This document shows, in pieces, positions 43,100 to 51,887 of a stretch of 64,000 nucleotides of DNA. A program made the position numbers and the translations under genes. Origin of the DNA: Lichenicoccus sp964246745 (GTDB taxonomy: Bacteria; Pseudomonadota; Alphaproteobacteria; Acetobacterales; Acetobacteraceae); the NCBI GenBank assembly GCA_964246745.1, contig CAXTRK010000015.1, positions 11,786-75,785 on the forward strand, given 5' to 3'. Numbering within the stretch: the stretch's first letter is position 1; every line of letters starts with the position of its first letter. Below the pieces are notes generated by a model. The model saw only the letters and a list, made by a program, of their open reading frames with translations, had not been told where the DNA came from and searched no databases.

Positions 43100-44224
43100 T
43101 CAGCCGGCGTGCGTGAACTTTTCGCCAGCGGGAAAACGGGCGCGTATCCGCGGCATGATGTCGCTGACGAAGACCGGCAGCGAGACCAGATAGTCCGGGA
43201 AGATGAGCATCATGCCATCTAGGTCGCATTGGTCCAGAATGGCGATCATGCGTTCGGCGACGGTGTCGGGCGAGCCGATGATGCGCGCGGACATGAAGCC
43301 GGAGCGGGCGGTGTGCACGAAGGCGTTCTCTCGGCCGATCTCGGCGTCGAGAAAGCCATAGGCGCGCATCATGCCGAAGCAAGCCTCTTCATCGAAACCT
43401 TCCCGGTAGCGGGCGGCGTCGGCTTCGGCCTCAGCGTCGGTCCTGGCGATCACCAGCGTCATCATCGTGTAGGTGCGGATCTGTCGGCCGGCGTCGCGCG
43501 CCATCGCCTTGACGCTGCGGCTGATGCTTGCGAGTTCGGCGTCATCACGGCCGCCGACGAACATCGCGTCCATCTGTTCGGCAGTGAATTTCATGCCGCG
43601 CGGCGAGGTGCCGGCACAGACCAGGAAGGGTGGGCTTATGGGCTGCGGATGTGACTGGCAATCCATCATGGTGAAGTAGCGGCCCTGGTAATCGACGGCT
43701 TCCTCGGTCCAGAGCCGCTTGATGATCCGCATCCATTCATCGGCGAGATCATAGCGTTCGTCGTGGCCGACATTGTGCCGCCACGCGTCCATCTGCTCGA
43801 ATTCGCCCCTGTAGGCGCCGTTGACAACGTTAAGGCCGGCGCGGCCGTGACTGACATGATCAAGGGTCGCGATCATCTTGGCGGTGACGGCCGGATTTTG
43901 CAGCAGCGTGTGCACGGTTGGCAAAATCCGGACCCGCCTGGTGACGGCGGCCAGCGCCGCCATCAGGATTTGCGAATCCAGCGCCGAGCGCCAATGCTGG
44001 GTCGCTCCGCCATAGCCTCGCCACTTCGCCATCGACATGAGAAAGTCGAGGCCGGACGCCTCGGCGGCCAGCGCGACACGGAGGTTGTACTGGTAGGAGC
44101 CGTCGAGCTTCGGCGCGGTGCTGGACAGGATCCAACCACCATTGGCCATAGGCAGGAAGATGCCGAGATCCTTGCCGCCGGTATCCGAGGGAAGCCCGAA
44201 GCTGGGCCGTGCGATCGCGCTCAT
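43100..44224 (-). CDS. LLM-class flavin-dependent monooxygenase, RutA-like
   Basis: A 374-residue luciferase-like (TIM-barrel, FMNH2-dependent) monooxygenase. It closely follows the RutA/SsuD pattern: LGIFLPMANGGWILS, LDFLMSMAKWRGYGG, LLQNPAVTAKMIATLDHVS, GLNVVNGAYRGEFEQM and MMDCQSHPQP. RutA opens the uracil ring, but no rut neighbours are present. It begins 9 bp after crtB in the same direction, so it is likely part of the crtI-crtB transcript. Substrate unknown; a role linked to isoprenoids is only suggested by position. Confidence 0.85.
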   Translation of the reverse strand: MSAIARPSFGLPSDTGGKDLGIFLPMANGGWILSSTAPKLDGSYQYNLRVALAAEASGLDFLMSMAKWRGYGGATQHWRSALDSQILMAALAAVTRRVRILPTVHTLLQNPAVTAKMIATLDHVSHGRAGLNVVNGAYRGEFEQMDAWRHNVGHDERYDLADEWMRIIKRLWTEEAVDYQGRYFTMMDCQSHPQPISPPFLVCAGTSPRGMKFTAEQMDAMFVGGRDDAELASISRSVKAMARDAGRQIRTYTMMTLVIARTDAEAEADAARYREGFDEEACFGMMRAYGFLDAEIGRENAFVHTARSGFMSARIIGSPDTVAERMIAILDQCDLDGMMLIFPDYLVSLPVFVSDIMPRIRARFPAGEKFTHAG

Positions 44225-44233
44225 CGTCCGCCT

Positions 44234-45163
44234 TTAATCCGCCGAGGCGCTTTCCGCGCCGGGCAACGGACCAATGCCGCGTTCTCCCTTCAGGTGCTCG
44301 TGCAGCCGGCCGTCGTGCCGTCCGCTGCGCCGGCACGCGAACGAGGTCGGCAGGCTGCGGGTGAGGATGATCAGACGCCGACTCTGCGGCACCACGCAGC
44401 GCGGACGCTCCAGGTAGCCTGGACCGTCGCGCAGGATGCGCCGGCCGATTTCGCGATACACCGAGGCGGCGGCGCCGATGGCCAGACGCGGCCGCCATGG
44501 CAGGTAGGCAAGCCCGCGCTCGCCACTCTCATAATAGCGATCGGCGAGTGACAGCACACGGCTGACGGCGGCGAATACCGGCCTGGCTTGCGCGAGGTCG
44601 GCCCCGGCCAACCAATCGGCGGGAAGGTAGATCCGGTCGCGCGCGGCATCTTCGGTGACGTCGCGCGCGATGTTGGTGAGCTGCATGGCGACGCCGAGAT
44701 CAAGCGCGTGCGGACTCGCCCGCGGTGTGGTGACACCGAGCAGCCGGCACATCAGCAGCCCGACGGTGCCGGCGGCGCCGTAGGCATACCGCAGCAGCGC
44801 GGCCTGGTCGGCAATGCGCACCGGACCGAGGTCGCCGATCATGGTTTCAATCAGCCGTGCCGCGATCGCGGGATCCAGCCCGTGCCGACGTGACAGCCTG
44901 CGGAAACCGGACACGGCCGGGCAGAAATCCTCCTCAGAGCCGAGCACGGCGCGACGCACGGCGAGCAGGTCCGCGCGCGCCTGCCTGGCGTCGAGCGCGG
45001 TGTCGGCGAGATCGTCGACATGGCGGCAGAATGCGTACAGCTCGGCCGCATCCTCCAGCATGTCGCGCGGCAGCAGGGTGCCGGCAAGCCGGAAGGTGCG
45101 GCCATGACGACTGAGCGTGGCCAACGCCGGCGCGCCGGCGGGCTCGCGTCGGCGCACGCTCAC
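44234..45163 (-). CDS. crtB: Phytoene synthase
   Basis: Condenses two geranylgeranyl diphosphates to phytoene, the first carotenoid step. 309 residues with the two aspartate motifs YAFCRHVDDLADTALD (about 45-60) and LTNIARDVTEDAARDRIYLP (about 167-186) and YYESGERGLAYLP near 213. The start is GTG at 45163, overlapping the crtI stop (GTGA). The C-terminal 35 residues are basic and divergent. Pairing with crtI makes phytoene, rather than hopanoid-type squalene, the likely product. Confidence 0.92.
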   Translation of the reverse strand: MSVRRREPAGAPALATLSRHGRTFRLAGTLLPRDMLEDAAELYAFCRHVDDLADTALDARQARADLLAVRRAVLGSEEDFCPAVSGFRRLSRRHGLDPAIAARLIETMIGDLGPVRIADQAALLRYAYGAAGTVGLLMCRLLGVTTPRASPHALDLGVAMQLTNIARDVTEDAARDRIYLPADWLAGADLAQARPVFAAVSRVLSLADRYYESGERGLAYLPWRPRLAIGAAASVYREIGRRILRDGPGYLERPRCVVPQSRRLIILTRSLPTSFACRRSGRHDGRLHEHLKGERGIGPLPGAESASAD

Positions 45164-46719
45164 GGACGCTCTCCCCTCCAGGCCTGTTGGGGAGAGCGCT
45201 CGGACGAGAGGGTGGGATCCGTACGGAGCAAGCGCTCGACCACCTTGGCCGACGTCAGCACACCCGGCAGTCCCGCGCCCGGATGGGTGCCGGCGCCGGC
45301 GAGATAGAGCCCGTCCACTTCCTCGGAGCGGTTATGAAAGCGGAACCACGCCGATTGCAGCAGCCGCGGCGCCACCGAGAAGCCGCTGCCGTGCAGGCTG
45401 CGGTAGTCGCGGGCGAAGTCCTGCGGCGTGAGCCACAGCGAGGTGCAGAGCGACTCCCGCAATCCCGGCAGTTCGCGTTCCTCGAGGATTCGCAGCACGT
45501 GCTCTCGCAGGATCGGCGCGGCCGTCGTCCAGTCGATCGGAGCAAGCAGGTTGGGCACCGGGGCGAGCACATAAAACGCGTCATGGCCTTCAGGTGCGCA
45601 TCCGGGATCGGTGGCGGTGGGCCGGTGCAGATACAGGCTGGGATCGTCCGGAAGCACCGCCTGCTTGCCGAACACCTCGTCGAGCAGCGACTTCCAGCGC
45701 GCGCCCAGGAGGATGGTATGGTGCGCGGTCTGGGGATAGCGGCGCGTGGTGCCGAAATAGAGCACGAACAAGCCCATCGAGTAGTCGAGCCGTCGCAGCT
45801 TGCGGTTGTTCCAGACGCGCTTGGCGAGCCCGGGCAGCAGTTCGGCGTAGAGCGCCGGCGCGTCCGCGTCCGCGATCACCACGTCTGCCGGTAGATGACG
45901 GCCGTCGGCGAGCATGACACCGGTGGCGTGCCGTCGGCGTCGGCCGTCGGCGGTCGAGACGGTGATGCGCGCGACATCGGCGCCGGTCAGCACGGAGATG
46001 CCGTGACGCTGCATCAGGCCGCCGAGCGCTGCCACCAGGGCGGCGGTGCCGCCTTGGGCGAACCACACGCCCCAGCGCCGCTCCAGATGCTGGATCAGCG
46101 CGTAGATGCCGCTGGTATGGAACGGGTGGCCGCCGACCAGCAGCGGCTGGAGGCTGAATACCCGTCGAAGCGACGGATCGCGCAGGCAGGAGGCGACCAG
46201 GCTGGAGACGGAGCGATGCCCGCCAAGACGCAAGATGGCGGGAAAGGCGCGCAGCATGGTGGAAAGCCGGTGGAACGGCTGTGCGCCGTAGCGCTCGTAG
46301 CCGATCGCGTACAGACGGGCGGCGCGCGCCAGCAGCCGCTCGTAGCCGGCGACATCGGTCGGCGAGAACGCGCGCACACGCTCGCGCATGGCGCGGGCGT
46401 CGCCATCATAATCGAAATGCCGGCCGTCGGCGAAGGCTATGCGGTAGAACGGCGAGACCGCGAGCAAGGCGACATGATCCGAAAGCCGCTCGTCAAACAG
46501 CGCGAACAGCTCTTCGAGCAGAAACGGTGCGGTGATCACGGTCGGTCCCGCATCGAAGGTGAAGCCGTCTTGCGAGAGCCTGCGGGCGCGTCCGCCGAGT
46601 TGGCCCAACCGCTCGACGAGCGTCACGTCGTGGCCAAGCGCGCGGGCGCGCAGCGCTGCGGCCATTCCTCCGAACCCGGCGCCGATGACGACGACCCGAC
46701 GACGCGGCATGCCGTGCAT
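45160..46719 (-). CDS. crtI: Phytoene desaturase
   Basis: FAD-dependent CrtI-type desaturase converting phytoene to neurosporene or lycopene. From ATG 46719, with GGGGGGA ahead, the protein is 519 residues, the family norm. The N-terminal FAD motif VVVIGAGFGGMAAALRARALGHDV is at 8-31 (in two parts), GGRARRLSQDGFTFDAGPTV follows, and the C terminus has the bacterial-type signature YLAGAGTHPGAGLPGVLTSAK. A longer frame to 47025 lies across the divergent small gene. It heads crtI-crtB-monooxygenase; no clear PpsR site was found in its 145-bp upstream gap. Confidence 0.94.
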   Translation of the reverse strand: MHGMPRRRVVVIGAGFGGMAAALRARALGHDVTLVERLGQLGGRARRLSQDGFTFDAGPTVITAPFLLEELFALFDERLSDHVALLAVSPFYRIAFADGRHFDYDGDARAMRERVRAFSPTDVAGYERLLARAARLYAIGYERYGAQPFHRLSTMLRAFPAILRLGGHRSVSSLVASCLRDPSLRRVFSLQPLLVGGHPFHTSGIYALIQHLERRWGVWFAQGGTAALVAALGGLMQRHGISVLTGADVARITVSTADGRRRRHATGVMLADGRHLPADVVIADADAPALYAELLPGLAKRVWNNRKLRRLDYSMGLFVLYFGTTRRYPQTAHHTILLGARWKSLLDEVFGKQAVLPDDPSLYLHRPTATDPGCAPEGHDAFYVLAPVPNLLAPIDWTTAAPILREHVLRILEERELPGLRESLCTSLWLTPQDFARDYRSLHGSGFSVAPRLLQSAWFRFHNRSEEVDGLYLAGAGTHPGAGLPGVLTSAKVVERLLRTDPTLSSERSPQQAWRGERP

Positions 46720-46864
46720 GGTTTCCCCCCGAAGCAGTGGGCCAAGCGGTGCGGCAGCGTAGTGGCTTACGTCGCCACGAGAAAGAGCACTCCTGAAAGC
46801 GGCTCGGCGGATGGTGCGCCGCGCCCTTATGCGGCATTCAGGTTTCCCTGGGAGGACGGCGACT

Positions 46865-47170
46865 ATGGACAAGAACGCATTGACCGATTGGGCGCTTGCC
46901 AATGGCTGGACGATGATGGCGGGCGTGCCCAGCCTGACCAAGCCTACGGCTCCGAAGGAGGCGATCGTGCGCATGGTGCTGAAGGCGACCGTGGTGAACC
47001 TCGAGGTCAAGAAGCCTGCCGGCAAATGGGAAAAGGTCGCCGGCGAGAGCTACGGCAAGATCACGCCGGACCCGGATACCGGGGTTCCGACAGGACTCGG
47101 CTTCGAGCGCATCCCGAGCTTCTCGCGGTTGATGCAGGAAAACAAGGATCGCCAGGTTTTCGGAAGATAG
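46865..47170 (+). CDS. Small uncharacterised protein divergent from crtI
   Basis: A 101-residue protein, MDKNALTDWALANGWTMMAG, with GGGAGG before the ATG at 46865. It reads as a soluble, lysine-rich alpha/beta protein (AIVRMVLKATVVNLEVKKP then FERIPSFSRLMQEN). No named family recognised; the N-terminal 'TDWALANGW' suggests a small helical DNA- or RNA-binding head but this is speculative. It is transcribed away from crtI and is followed by a strong hairpin. Confidence 0.65.
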   Translation: MDKNALTDWALANGWTMMAGVPSLTKPTAPKEAIVRMVLKATVVNLEVKKPAGKWEKVAGESYGKITPDPDTGVPTGLGFERIPSFSRLMQENKDRQVFGR

Positions 47171-47178
47171 TGTCCTGC

Positions 47179-47215
47179 CTCCGAAGTTTGTCGCCCTTCG
47201 CGACAGACTTCGGAG
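47179..47215 (+). terminator. 16-bp hairpin after the small gene; terminator-like without T-run
   Basis: CTCCGAAG (47179-47186) through 47194 pairs with 47200-47215 over 16 positions, one of them G-U, with a five-base loop. It begins 8 bases after the stop of the 101-residue gene. No T-tract follows (ATAAGC), so it is either a Rho-assisted terminator or a 3' stabilising hairpin. Confidence 0.6.
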
Positions 47216-47344
47216 ATAAGCAGGCCACTGAAAAGACTTAGCTAGCACCCGCCGCGGCACTGGAATTCGAAAGCAGGAGCCGGAGTGTGGATGCGTGAGC
47301 GTGGCGGCATGATGGGCTGATCAACGCAGACGAGAGGACTTCCC

Positions 47345-48445
47345 TTGGCTTCCATCGCACCACGCGGGCAGCTCCGCCTTCATCCGACCGAAGCCGATCC
47401 GCGCTGGGCGCGGGTGCTGGCCCGCGACGCTGCCGCCGACGGCACGTTCTGGTATTCGGTGGCCACGACGGGCGTGTATTGCCGGCCTTCCTGTCCGTCG
47501 AGAGCCGCGCGTCCTGAAAATGTGTCGCTGCACGACACTCTCAAGGACGCCAAGGCGACCGGGTTCAGAGCCTGCAAGCGCTGCAATCCGGACGCGGCGT
47601 CACGAGCGGCGGAGAACGCGGCGATGGTCGCCCGAGCCTGCCGCCTGCTGGAGCGGCAGGAGCCTGCCTGCCTTGCCGAGCTGGCCCGGACGGCGGGACG
47701 CAGCGCCGGATACTTCCACCGGATTTTCAAACAGCTCACCGGTGTCACCCCAAGGGGCTACGCGGCCGCGCACCGTGCCGCCCGGATGCGCCAGGCGCTG
47801 CTCCGGGAGAACAGCGTCACCGCCGCCATCTACGAAACGGGCTTCAATTCGAGCGGCCGTTTCTATGATCAGTCGACGGGACGGCTCGGCATGACGCCAA
47901 CGCGCTATCGTGCGGGCGGCCTCGATGAGCAGATCCGCTTCGCGGTCGGGGAGTCATCGCTCGGCGCGATCCTGGTCGCGTCCACCGACAAGGGGGTGGC
48001 GGCGATCCTGATCGGCGACGATCCCGACGCGCTCGTTCACACTCTGCAGGACCGCTTTCCCAAAGCCGGTCTCGTCGGCGGCGACCTAGCCTTCGAGACG
48101 CTGGTCGCCCGCGTCGTCGGTCTCGTTGAAGCTCCTGGCCTCGGCCTGGACCTGCCGCTCGATATCCGCGGCACGGCTTTTCAGCAGCGCGTGTGGCAGG
48201 CGCTGCGCGAGATACCGCCAGGCGCCACGGCATCGTACACGCAGATCGCGGCGAGGATCGGGTCGCCGCAATCGGTTCGGGCGGTAGCCGGCGCCTGTGC
48301 CGCCAATCCCATCGCGCTGGCGATTCCCTGCCACCGGGTAGTTCGCAACGATGGCGCGCTGGCGGGCTATGCCTGGGGCGTCGAGCGTAAGCGCGTGCTT
48401 ATCGAGCGTGAGAGATCGGACAATGAACGCGACGCAAAAGACTGA
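47345..48445 (+). CDS. ada: Ada: O6-methylguanine methyltransferase and adaptive-response activator
   Basis: Repairs methyl phosphotriesters and O6-methylguanine and, once methylated, activates the alkylation response. 366 residues with three parts: Zn-binding N domain (GVYCRPSCPS and CKRCNPD, about 38-80), AraC-type helix-turn-helix (GRSAGYFHRIFKQLTGVTP, about 118-136), and the methyltransferase domain with active cysteine in AIPCHRVVRNDGALAGYAWG (about 321-340). Start TTG 47345 follows GAGAGGA. It overlaps the next gene by 23 bp; both that and alkB belong to the same repair block. Confidence 0.94.
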   Translation: MASIAPRGQLRLHPTEADPRWARVLARDAAADGTFWYSVATTGVYCRPSCPSRAARPENVSLHDTLKDAKATGFRACKRCNPDAASRAAENAAMVARACRLLERQEPACLAELARTAGRSAGYFHRIFKQLTGVTPRGYAAAHRAARMRQALLRENSVTAAIYETGFNSSGRFYDQSTGRLGMTPTRYRAGGLDEQIRFAVGESSLGAILVASTDKGVAAILIGDDPDALVHTLQDRFPKAGLVGGDLAFETLVARVVGLVEAPGLGLDLPLDIRGTAFQQRVWQALREIPPGATASYTQIAARIGSPQSVRAVAGACAANPIALAIPCHRVVRNDGALAGYAWGVERKRVLIERERSDNERDAKD

Positions 48446-49139
48446 ACAGCTTGCCGGGATCGAATGGTCCCGGGTCTCGGATGCGCTCGACGCGCAAGGC
48501 TGGGCAGTCGTGTCGGGCTTGCTGTCGGCAGCCGAGTGCGAAGCGGTCGCGGGGCTGTATGACAGGGGCGACGGCTTCCGGTCGCGCGTTGTGATGGAGC
48601 GCCACGGATATGGGCAGGGTGAGTACCAATACTTCTCCTATCCCCTGCCGCCACTGATCCAGCAGCTCCGAGCCGGCATCTATCCGAAGCTCGCGCCGAT
48701 CGCCAACGGCTGGAACGAGCGCATGAGCATCGACGTGCGCTTTCCCGACACCCACGCGGAGTTCCTCGAGCGATGCCATGCGGCGGGCCAGGCAAGACCC
48801 ACTCCGCTGCTGCTTCGCTACGGGCCCGGCGACTACAACTGCCTGCATCAGGACCTCTACGGGGAACAAGTGTTTCCCTTGCAGGTGGCAGGGCTGCTTT
48901 CCGAATCGGGCCGCGACTTCACCGGTGGCGAGTTCGTCCTGACGGAGCAGCGGCCGCGTATGCAGACCCGCGCTTCGGTGGTGCCGCTCGGCCGCGGCGA
49001 TGCGGTGGTGTTCGCGGTCAACAGCAGGCCGGTCCGTGGCAGCCGGGGCGACCATCGCGTGACGCTCAGACACGGGGTCAGCAGCCTCCGTGGCGGACGG
49101 CGCCTTACGCTCGGCCTCATCTTCCACGACGCGGCCTGA
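48423..49139 (+). CDS. 2-oxoglutarate/Fe(II) oxygenase of the Ada-AlkB block
   Basis: A 238-residue protein with a double-stranded beta-helix iron site: LLLRYGPGDYNCLHQDLYGE (HxD, about 130-150) and a later GSRGDHRVTLRHGVSSLRGG supplying His and Arg ligands. It matches the uncharacterised COG3826-type oxygenases often found next to ada and alkB. Probably repairs alkylated nucleic acid or a related substrate, by context. The ATG at 48423 lies inside the end of ada; alkB starts 9 bp after its stop. Confidence 0.85.
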   Translation: MNATQKTEQLAGIEWSRVSDALDAQGWAVVSGLLSAAECEAVAGLYDRGDGFRSRVVMERHGYGQGEYQYFSYPLPPLIQQLRAGIYPKLAPIANGWNERMSIDVRFPDTHAEFLERCHAAGQARPTPLLLRYGPGDYNCLHQDLYGEQVFPLQVAGLLSESGRDFTGGEFVLTEQRPRMQTRASVVPLGRGDAVVFAVNSRPVRGSRGDHRVTLRHGVSSLRGGRRLTLGLIFHDAA

Positions 49140-49148
49140 GACGAGCTT

Positions 49149-49805
49149 ATGGCGGACTTGTTCGAGAGCGCCGTGCGGGATCATGTCTCACTCGGCGTCT
49201 GCGCCAGCCTGCTTGGCGGTTTCGCGCGCTCGATCGACCAGAGTCTGCTGGCGGCGCTCGACGAGGTTTCGAGACGCGCCGCGTTCCGGCATATGACGGT
49301 TCCGGGCGGCCGGCGGATGTCCGTCGCGATGACGAATTGCGGCTCGCTCGGCTGGGTCGCGGATAGAACGGGCTATCGATACGATGCCGCTGATCCCGAG
49401 ACCGGACGGCCCTGGCCGCCGATGCCCGCAAGCTTCACCGACATTGCCGTGCGCGCCGCTGGAGCCGCGGGTTTCTCCGGCTTCGCGCCAGACGCCTGCC
49501 TGATCAACCGCTACGAGCCGGGATCACGGCTGTCGCTGCATCAGGACAGGAACGAACTCGATGATCAGGCGCCGATCGTATCGGTGTCGCTCGGGCTGCC
49601 TGCCCGGTTCCTCTGGGGCGGGCTGGCGCGAAAGGATCGCCCTCGCCGGATTTGTCTCGTCCACGGCGATGTCGTCGTCTGGGGCGGACCGTCTCGCATG
49701 GCGTTCCACGGCGTGGATACGCTCGCCTCCGGCGATCATCCGGCTACCGGAGCCAGACGATACAACCTCACCTTCCGATGCGCCGGCAACTGCCCTACAG
49801 CTTGA
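49149..49805 (+). CDS. alkB: AlkB, DNA/RNA oxidative demethylase
   Basis: Removes methyl groups such as 1-methyladenine and 3-methylcytosine using Fe(II) and 2-oxoglutarate. 218 residues; N-terminal nucleotide-recognition lid with SVAMTNCGSLGW, iron motif LSLHQDRNELD (about 130-140), distal histidine in MAFHGVDTL and the 2OG arginines in ARRYNLTFR. Last gene of ada-oxygenase-alkB. Function secure. Confidence 0.95.
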   Translation: MADLFESAVRDHVSLGVCASLLGGFARSIDQSLLAALDEVSRRAAFRHMTVPGGRRMSVAMTNCGSLGWVADRTGYRYDAADPETGRPWPPMPASFTDIAVRAAGAAGFSGFAPDACLINRYEPGSRLSLHQDRNELDDQAPIVSVSLGLPARFLWGGLARKDRPRRICLVHGDVVVWGGPSRMAFHGVDTLASGDHPATGARRYNLTFRCAGNCPTA

Positions 49806-49866
49806 TCGTTTCGCTTTCCTTAGGGCAGGGCCGTGCCACCCAGCGACGCAAAGGAACTATCTAGTA

Positions 49867-51558
49867 ATGCCGGTTGAAGCGACCACGTCCACCATGCTGC
49901 CCAAGGCTCCCACCGGCATTGCCGGCTTCGACGATGTCACCCTGGGAGGCATTCCGGCTGGGCGCCCCACTCTTGTCTGCGGCGCCGCCGGCTGCGGCAA
50001 GACCTTGTTCGCCGTGACCGTTCTGGTCAACGGCGCCACCCGCTTCGATGAGCCCGGCGTGTTCATGAGCTTTGAGGAACGGGCCGAGGACCTGGCCGCC
50101 AACGTGGCCTCGCTCGGCTACGATCTCGACGGCTTGGTGGCCAGGGGCCGGCTGGCCATCGACCATGTGCGGGTCGAGCGCAGCGAAATCGAGGTCGGCG
50201 GCGAATACGACCTCGAAGGGCTGTTCGTGCGGCTTGGCTTCGCGGTCGACTCCGTGGGCGCCAAGCGCGTGGTGCTCGACACGATCGAGACGCTGTTCTC
50301 CGGCTTCACCGATCCGAACTTGCTGCGCGCCGAGCTGCGCCGGCTGTTCGGCTGGCTGCGCGAGCGCGGCCTGACCGCGGTGATCACCGGCGAGCGCGGC
50401 GACGGGCAGCTCACGCGGCAAGGTCTTGAGGAATACGTCTCCGACTGCGTGGTGCTGCTCGACAACCGCACCGACGACCAGATCACCACCCGTCGACTGC
50501 GCGTGGTGAAGTATCGCGGCTCGGCGCATGGCACCAACGAATACCCTTTCCTGATCGACGAGCAGGGCATCAGCGTGCTGCCGGTGACGTCGTCGGGTCT
50601 GAACCGGCCCGCCTTGGACGAGGTCGTCTCCAGCGGCATTCCCGGACTCGACGCCATGCTGCGCAGCGGCGGCCTGTTTCGAGGCTCGAGCATCCTGCTG
50701 TCCGGCGTCGCCGGCACCGGCAAGACCACCATCGCCAGCCTGTTCGCCGATGCCGCCTGCCGACGCGGCGAACGCTGCCTCTCCTTCGTATTCGAGGAGA
50801 GTGCGCAGGAGATCTGCCGCAATGTCCGGTCGGTCGGGCTCGATCTGCCGAATTGGATCGAGCGTGGCCTGCTGCGCTTCGAGGCGGCGCGTCCCTCCCT
50901 CTACGGCCTCGAGATGCACCTGGCGCGCATGCACCGCGACATTGATCGCTTCAACCCGCAGATCGTGACGATCGACCCGATCTCGGCGTTCAGGGGTCCC
51001 GAGGCGGAGGTGCATGCCACGTTGCTGCGCATGATGGACCTGCTCAAGTCTCGCGGCATCACGGCGTTGTTCACCAGCCTGCGCACGGACGCAAGCGCGA
51101 TGGCGGGCAGCGATCAGGGTGTCTCCTCGCTGATGGATGTCTGGATCAAGCTGGAGGACGTCGAGGCCAACGGCGAGCGCAATCGGATACTCTATCTGAT
51201 CAAGGCGCGCGGCATGAGCCACTCCAACCAGGTGCGGGAATACCGGGTTGGCGACAACGGCATCGAGCTGATCGAGCCTTATATCGGCCCGGAAGGCGTG
51301 CTGACCGGAACCGCCCGGCTCACCCAGGCGGCCCATGAGCGGGCTGTGGCGGCGCGCCGCCGGGAGGAGGTGGAACGCCGCCGACGCGAACTCGTCGGCC
51401 GACGCGAAGCGCTGGAGAGTCGAATCCAGGAGATGCGCGCGGCACTCGAAGCCGAGGAGCGCGAGGCAAACATCATGCTGAGCCACGAGGATGCCCACGA
51501 ACTGGCGCTCGCGATCGATCGCGTAGCACTCGCCGCAGAGCGGGGTGCCGCGGAGTGA
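49867..51558 (+). CDS. kaiC: KaiC-type clock/timer ATPase, KaiC2-like with coiled-coil tail
   Basis: A 563-residue double-RecA protein. The CI half has Walker A GAAGCGKT and SFEER; the CII half has GVAGTGKT and VFEES (catalytic Glu pairs). The CII phosphosite equivalent reads DQGVSSLMDV, so the cyanobacterial Ser-Thr pair is Ser-Ser, as in KaiC2-type proteins and Rhodobacter KaiC. After the CII domain a charged helix of about 75 residues (ERAVAARRREEVERRRRE onward) forms a predicted coiled coil. ATG 49867 has AAGGAA ahead. Two kaiB genes follow; no kaiA. Confidence 0.92.
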   Translation: MPVEATTSTMLPKAPTGIAGFDDVTLGGIPAGRPTLVCGAAGCGKTLFAVTVLVNGATRFDEPGVFMSFEERAEDLAANVASLGYDLDGLVARGRLAIDHVRVERSEIEVGGEYDLEGLFVRLGFAVDSVGAKRVVLDTIETLFSGFTDPNLLRAELRRLFGWLRERGLTAVITGERGDGQLTRQGLEEYVSDCVVLLDNRTDDQITTRRLRVVKYRGSAHGTNEYPFLIDEQGISVLPVTSSGLNRPALDEVVSSGIPGLDAMLRSGGLFRGSSILLSGVAGTGKTTIASLFADAACRRGERCLSFVFEESAQEICRNVRSVGLDLPNWIERGLLRFEAARPSLYGLEMHLARMHRDIDRFNPQIVTIDPISAFRGPEAEVHATLLRMMDLLKSRGITALFTSLRTDASAMAGSDQGVSSLMDVWIKLEDVEANGERNRILYLIKARGMSHSNQVREYRVGDNGIELIEPYIGPEGVLTGTARLTQAAHERAVAARRREEVERRRRELVGRREALESRIQEMRAALEAEEREANIMLSHEDAHELALAIDRVALAAERGAAE

Positions 51559-51887
51559 ACGCCGGGGATCCGCCGGCCGTGGATCAGCAGGCGGACTCCG
51601 ATCATGGCCGCTATCATCTGCGGCTCTATGTCGCTGGGCAGACCGCGAAATCGCTCGCGGCGATGGCCAATCTCCGGCGTGTCTGCGAGGAACATCTGGC
51701 GGGACGCTACGACATCGAGGTGATCGATCTGTTGCAACACCCGAAGCTTGCGGCGGGGGATCAGATCCTGGCGATCCCCACGCTGATCAGGCGGTTGCCG
51801 TCGCCGCTCAAGCGCATCATTGGCGACCTGTCGAATACCGAAAAGGTGCTGGTCGGGCTGGACATCCGGCCTGGGTCCGCCACGTGA
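51555..51887 (+). CDS. kaiB: KaiB, first copy
   Basis: Thioredoxin-like, fold-switching partner of KaiC. 110 residues from GTG 51555 (4-bp overlap with kaiC); the core YHLRLYVAGQTAKSLAAM, LLQHPKLAAGDQILAIPTLI and KRIIGDLSNTEKVLVGLDI matches cyanobacterial KaiB closely. An extra acidic 18-residue N terminus precedes the core. Overlaps the next kaiB by 4 bp. Confidence 0.93.
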   Translation: MNAGDPPAVDQQADSDHGRYHLRLYVAGQTAKSLAAMANLRRVCEEHLAGRYDIEVIDLLQHPKLAAGDQILAIPTLIRRLPSPLKRIIGDLSNTEKVLVGLDIRPGSAT

